A stretch of DNA of 64,000 nt. Origin: Monarcha castaneiventris obscurior. Taxonomy: Eukaryota > Chordata > Aves > Passeriformes > Monarchidae. The notes under the pieces are model-generated. The model searched no databases. It was not told the DNA's origin and saw only the letters and a list, made by a program, of their open reading frames with translations. Each line of letters starts with the position of its first letter. Position 1 is the stretch's first letter. Both the position numbers and the translations under genes were made by a program. Of the stretch, positions 60,316 to 64,000 are shown piece by piece. The stretch covers positions 12,772,001 through 12,836,000 of the forward strand of contig JAMPIT010000174.1 of NCBI GenBank assembly GCA_026261815.1, given 5' to 3'.

Positions 60316-61301
60316 CTGCCACAAGGGAAACCACAGGGCTAAAATTGGCATCTTCTTAAAACTCCTGTGCAGTTACCACCTCCTTCTGAAGATGCCAGAA
60401 GACATTCAGCAACTAAATTTAATGGATTAAAATTTCCAGGCATTGAAACTTCTGCCTGAAAGCGTTTTACCCCTGACTCCACTGAGCAACTTGACCCTTG
60501 CATGCAAATACTACTCTGGGAGCATGAAGCAGGCATTGTTTTGCCTTCCTCATCTGAGCCATTCAGTTTAGAATCAGAGAGAAGGAGGGAAAGTGCAAAA
60601 TGTCTCTAGCCTTGGAGAAAGGACTGGGAATAGGGAGCCTAAATTTCAGTATCTATGCCAAGTTCTATCAAAAAACACATGTACAGCTGCACTAGTTCAA
60701 ATGGGAGGTCCATCTTTGATTTTCCCATTTCCAGCAGTGCACTTCAGGAGTCTGAGGGGCCACGAGCAGGATGTAAAGCAAGGTTTTAGGGTTATGCCAT
60801 GTCCAACCCTTACAGAACTGAATCCCCTCCCTGTTTTCATCAGCTAGAACTGTGGATCCAGGCTTGCAATAGTCCATATATTGGAAGCTGACCCCTGCCT
60901 ATATTTCCTACATCAGCAACAAGTTTAAGACAGATGACCAAGACATCGTTCTCCTAATATGAACAGTTATTGGCTGACCTGAGCATGTTCTTGAAATGCT
61001 CAGTACAGGCTGTGCTGGAGGTTATAGCAGCACCTTCACTACCATAAACAGTGGAGTATTGTGTACACCATTTGTACAGACTTTGTTTGCCTGCTGAGTA
61101 AGCCTTGGTCTTTATTCTGGTTGGTTTCAAGAAAGGGAATAATAAAACTGGCATGAAAATGTATTAAAATGAATAGTGCAATGAGTGTTCAATCAGGAGA
61201 ATGGATCCCATGCTCTGCTGCTCGGTGGATGGGGTATGCTGGTGGCAGATCATTTTCCCTAGATCTCTCCCTGTACATATTTCCCCTGTACCCTGCCTCA
61301 G

Positions 61302-61361
61302 AAGACAACCACCTCTATGCCATGACCAGAATGGCTCTCAGAGCCCCTACACCTACAGAGA
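61302..61361 (+). other. Small exon-like segment with acceptor and donor, unproven
   Basis: A long pyrimidine-rich tract (about 61253-61298) ends in CTGCCTCAG at 61301. Sixty bases follow, then AGA|GTAAGA, a strong donor (GT at 61362-61363). The 60 bp is a multiple of three and open in the frame of a 67-codon reading frame (61169-61372). Such pairs occur by chance in vertebrate DNA, so I rate it low. No neighbouring exon on the same strand is evident. Confidence 0.2.
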
Positions 61362-62942
61362 GTAAGATATGATCTCATGAAAGCAGCCATCCACAAATTG
61401 CTCGAAACAGCAGCAGTTCCAGGCCATCTCCTAACTATAGCACTCAGACTAACCCTCTGTGCAATCTTGTGCAGCAGGGATCAAGGGCTCTGGGTAGTCC
61501 CAAGGCCTCCCAGCTGCAGTGTGCCATGTTCAGCACTGGCAGAGAGGGCTCCTCCCTTCCCTGAATTTCTCTGAAGCCACCTAAATGAAGAAGAATATTT
61601 GAAAAGTGGGCTGTTGCACTTCTAAACAGCCAAACCCAAACCCAGAGTACGTAAGCAGATGCCAGGGAAGAGGAAGCAGGCAGCCAAACATACAGGATCC
61701 TCCCCTCATCATCTTTTTAAATCTTCCAGCTTTTTTCAGTATAAGAATTCCTAAGTCTAGTGTGGTTTTTCTGTTTGATAACCCCCAACAGATGTCTCTT
61801 CTAAGTATATGAGTAATTTTTTATTGAATCCACATAAACTTCTTGTGTACACAACATCCTTTGGCAAGGAATTTTGCAGAACTACTACCCACTGCCAGAA
61901 AACCATCTCCTTTTGTTTCTATTAAATCTCTAAATTCATGTGATGTGCCCTCATTTTTGTGCTGGAAAACAGCAAATAACCAAGTCATCATTGCCCTCTC
62001 CATACTATTCATGAATTTATATAACTTTGTTTATTTTATCTCCTTGCCCATATATTTGATGTTATGCAGTCACTGGTGAAATTTCCTCCATGTGTTTATA
62101 GGGAAGATGGGTTGTCACAACTGTGAATGCTGATACAAGAATCAGTTTGCCAAGAGGCCTGCATTGCTTTTTAATTGCTGTTGTGAATCTCTGCTCAAGT
62201 GAACTCCTTGATGATCATGTTTCTGCAACTTCTGCAGAATTAGATAACGGTTGTATAGCCTCAGAATTTCATATACTGAAAGAGCCTTCATCCCCTTTAA
62301 TTTGCATACTTGTAACAAAACATCCCAATCTCTAAATCTAGGATTATCAGCAGAGAACAAAGCAGCAAGATGCAGGTGATCTGTGGCCTTTTCCAGCTTC
62401 ATGTGGGATTATTCAGTTATCATCCTGCAGTTGCTCACCTTTTCCCTACTTAAATCAAATGTTACATAAAAATGCTAAATAGTCTATATTGCTACCCTGG
62501 GGATGGTAATAAAAACAGTAATTAATGTTTGTTTAACCTCCCTCTTTGAAATTCAGTGTCAAAGCAATCATACAGTTGAAGGACAACAGAGAGCAAATAC
62601 TTTCTGTGATATAAATTTCCTAGAACAACAAAAAAGCTAAATACATGAGATACTTATTTGGATCTGTCTCAGACAAAGTTCAGATAGAAGGGAAGAGAGA
62701 TGATCGATTACTTTAGGCTTTGAAGATGAGAATGCTGCAGCTCAGCCTGTGAAAAATCAGGCTGATAGGAGCTGGTATTTTCAAAGGTCTTATCACAGAA
62801 AAGTAGAGAACATGAGCTGACATGTCTCATCATGTGTGTACAATATAGGAACTACAGAGCACAAAGTTTTTAATAATCACACTTCAGAGATCTAGAGTTC
62901 AAAAAGAAGATATGAGACAAACTGAGGTCTCACTCCTCTTAA
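61362..62942. other. Non-genic DNA, nothing recognised
   Basis: Frames of 60-86 codons occur on both strands. The 86-codon minus-strand frame (62142-62402) overlaps a 70-codon plus-strand one. No repeat family or gene was recognised. Confidence 0.5.
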
Positions 62943-62976
62943 AAAGTAGCACAGCTTAGAAAGTAGCACAGCTTCA
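62943..62976 (+). repeat. 17-bp tandem duplication
   Basis: AAAGTAGCACAGCTT occurs twice with a 17-bp period, with AG between the copies. It is a short local duplication. Confidence 0.85.
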
Positions 62977-64000
62977 AAAGCAGAACAACAATTAGAGACA
63001 TTATTTGAGAGAGAAGACACAAGGTTTGTGCCTCCTTTATTTTGAAGTGATGAAGATAACTCACAACTTATATCTGCATTAGTGAATGTGACAAAGCCAA
63101 GGCACGTGCCCATGAGCTGTCACACAACAACTTTCACAGCCAAATCCCTGGCAGGAGCAGCAGAAGTCTTGGCCCAGGCCAAGGAACACTCTTGAAAGTA
63201 ATGCCCAGATCTGACTCAGGAGTCAGCACAGGCGAATAGATCATATTGTTGTGGCTACTCTTTTGTGGTGGGGAAGAGGGTTTAGCTGAAATGTCATATG
63301 CCAGCTAATCCTAGGATCACTGAATGGTTTGTGGCTTATTTTGCTTACTACTAAATATGCAACCACAAAAGTTGGGAGTAATGCACTTAAGCTCCAGAGA
63401 GAGGTAATATTTCAGAGAACATACTGCTTGTATTTCTAATATGTTTCCTGTTGCCTAGATCTCCCAATCAACTAGGTTTGCTCAGGGGACTGGCTGGGTT
63501 ACTTTTCTGAAGCTTAGCATAATCTTTTTCTTTTTTCTTACTATTGCAAAGAAAACCTTGGCACCTAGCACAGCAATCTGGATTCCATTCCGAGAGCAAA
63601 TCTAAACTCTTTTTGGATCTACCCTTACTGTAACACCAAAGAGGAAGAGAAACAGGGAGGGTGCCATGGTACAGCAGGGAAACCAATAGATTAGAGAGCA
63701 TAGTATGTTTCGCTTTGCATACCTCCAGTGTTGCCTTTTTTTATACAAGCTCAAGCTCAGGAAAGACACAAAAGCTGAAGCTCAAAAACAAGAAACATCA
63801 AAAATAAAGCCATCCTAAACCTCAGTTATGATCAGTGATGCTTTGTGAAGAATCAAGGGAAAAAATCAAAATATATAGGTTTTCTTCTACCCTGGGTAAT
63901 GAGGGTAAGAAGAAATGTTAGAATGTGAAATGGTTCCACTGTAGCTTTAATCTCAGCTAGAACAGTTTTGTCTTTGGTTTAAAAGATATTTGCAAATACA
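62977..64000. other. Non-genic DNA, nothing recognised
   Basis: Unique sequence to the end of the window, with frames of at most 77 codons and no recognised repeat or gene. Confidence 0.5.

Noticed and set aside
1..64000. Search for endogenous retroviruses, LTRs, tRNA genes, snRNA copies, CpG islands and CRISPR-like arrays
   Set aside because: None was seen by eye: no paired LTR-like ends, no gag/pol-like residues other than CR1 RT, no intact tRNA box pair, no CpG-dense stretch and no regularly spaced repeats. Weak or highly diverged copies could be missed without computation.

Overview
The window looks like a piece of bird nuclear genome, probably intergenic or deep inside a long intron. 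The main evidence is a set of 5'-truncated CR1 LINE copies. Several end in the avian-type CR1 tail, an octamer repeat close to ATTCTGTG, seen as CACAGAAT when the copy lies on the minus strand. By eye the DNA is AT-rich, poor in CpG and sparse in repeats. Recognisable interspersed repeats add up to only about 2.5-3 kb of 64 kb. I saw no L1, Alu, B1 or other mammalian element, and nothing bacterial: no operons, no dense long reading frames, no ribosome-binding sites. I cannot name the species or chromosome.

I could not support any protein-coding gene, tRNA, rRNA, CRISPR array or complete mobile element. Open frames are scattered on both strands, short, and mostly what AT-rich DNA gives by chance. 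The longest is 166 codons at 53450-53950 (+). The only frames with family similarity are decayed CR1 reverse-transcriptase fragments, at 10675-11250 (-), 40310-40672 (-) and 48612-49008 (+).

Layout. 1-9 kb: unremarkable DNA with simple repeats at 1832, 3394, 6121 and 8775. 9-11.3 kb: two minus-strand CR1 copies flanking an AT-rich simple repeat. 11.3-23.4 kb: no recognised repeat family. 23.4-26.9 kb: two old CR1 pieces, a possible copy of an ancient palindromic repeat and a divergent 33-bp tandem duplication. 32.1 kb: a short CR1 3' end. 38.5 kb: a much older CR1-like remnant. 40.3, 42.9 and 48.6 kb: further CR1 copies. 46.25 kb: a 32-A tract in A/C-rich DNA. 52.8 kb: a clearer copy of the ancient palindromic repeat. 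54.7 kb: a possible tRNA-derived SINE relic. 55.6 kb: a CR1 copy. 58.5-61.4 kb: a slightly GC-richer stretch with three unproven exon-like segments and a 34-bp tandem duplication.

No genes work together here in any way that can be read from the sequence. If the window has a function it is most likely regulatory or non-coding RNA. I list candidate conserved-element-like stretches and splice-site-bounded segments as leads, with low confidence. I did not find a previously undescribed system.
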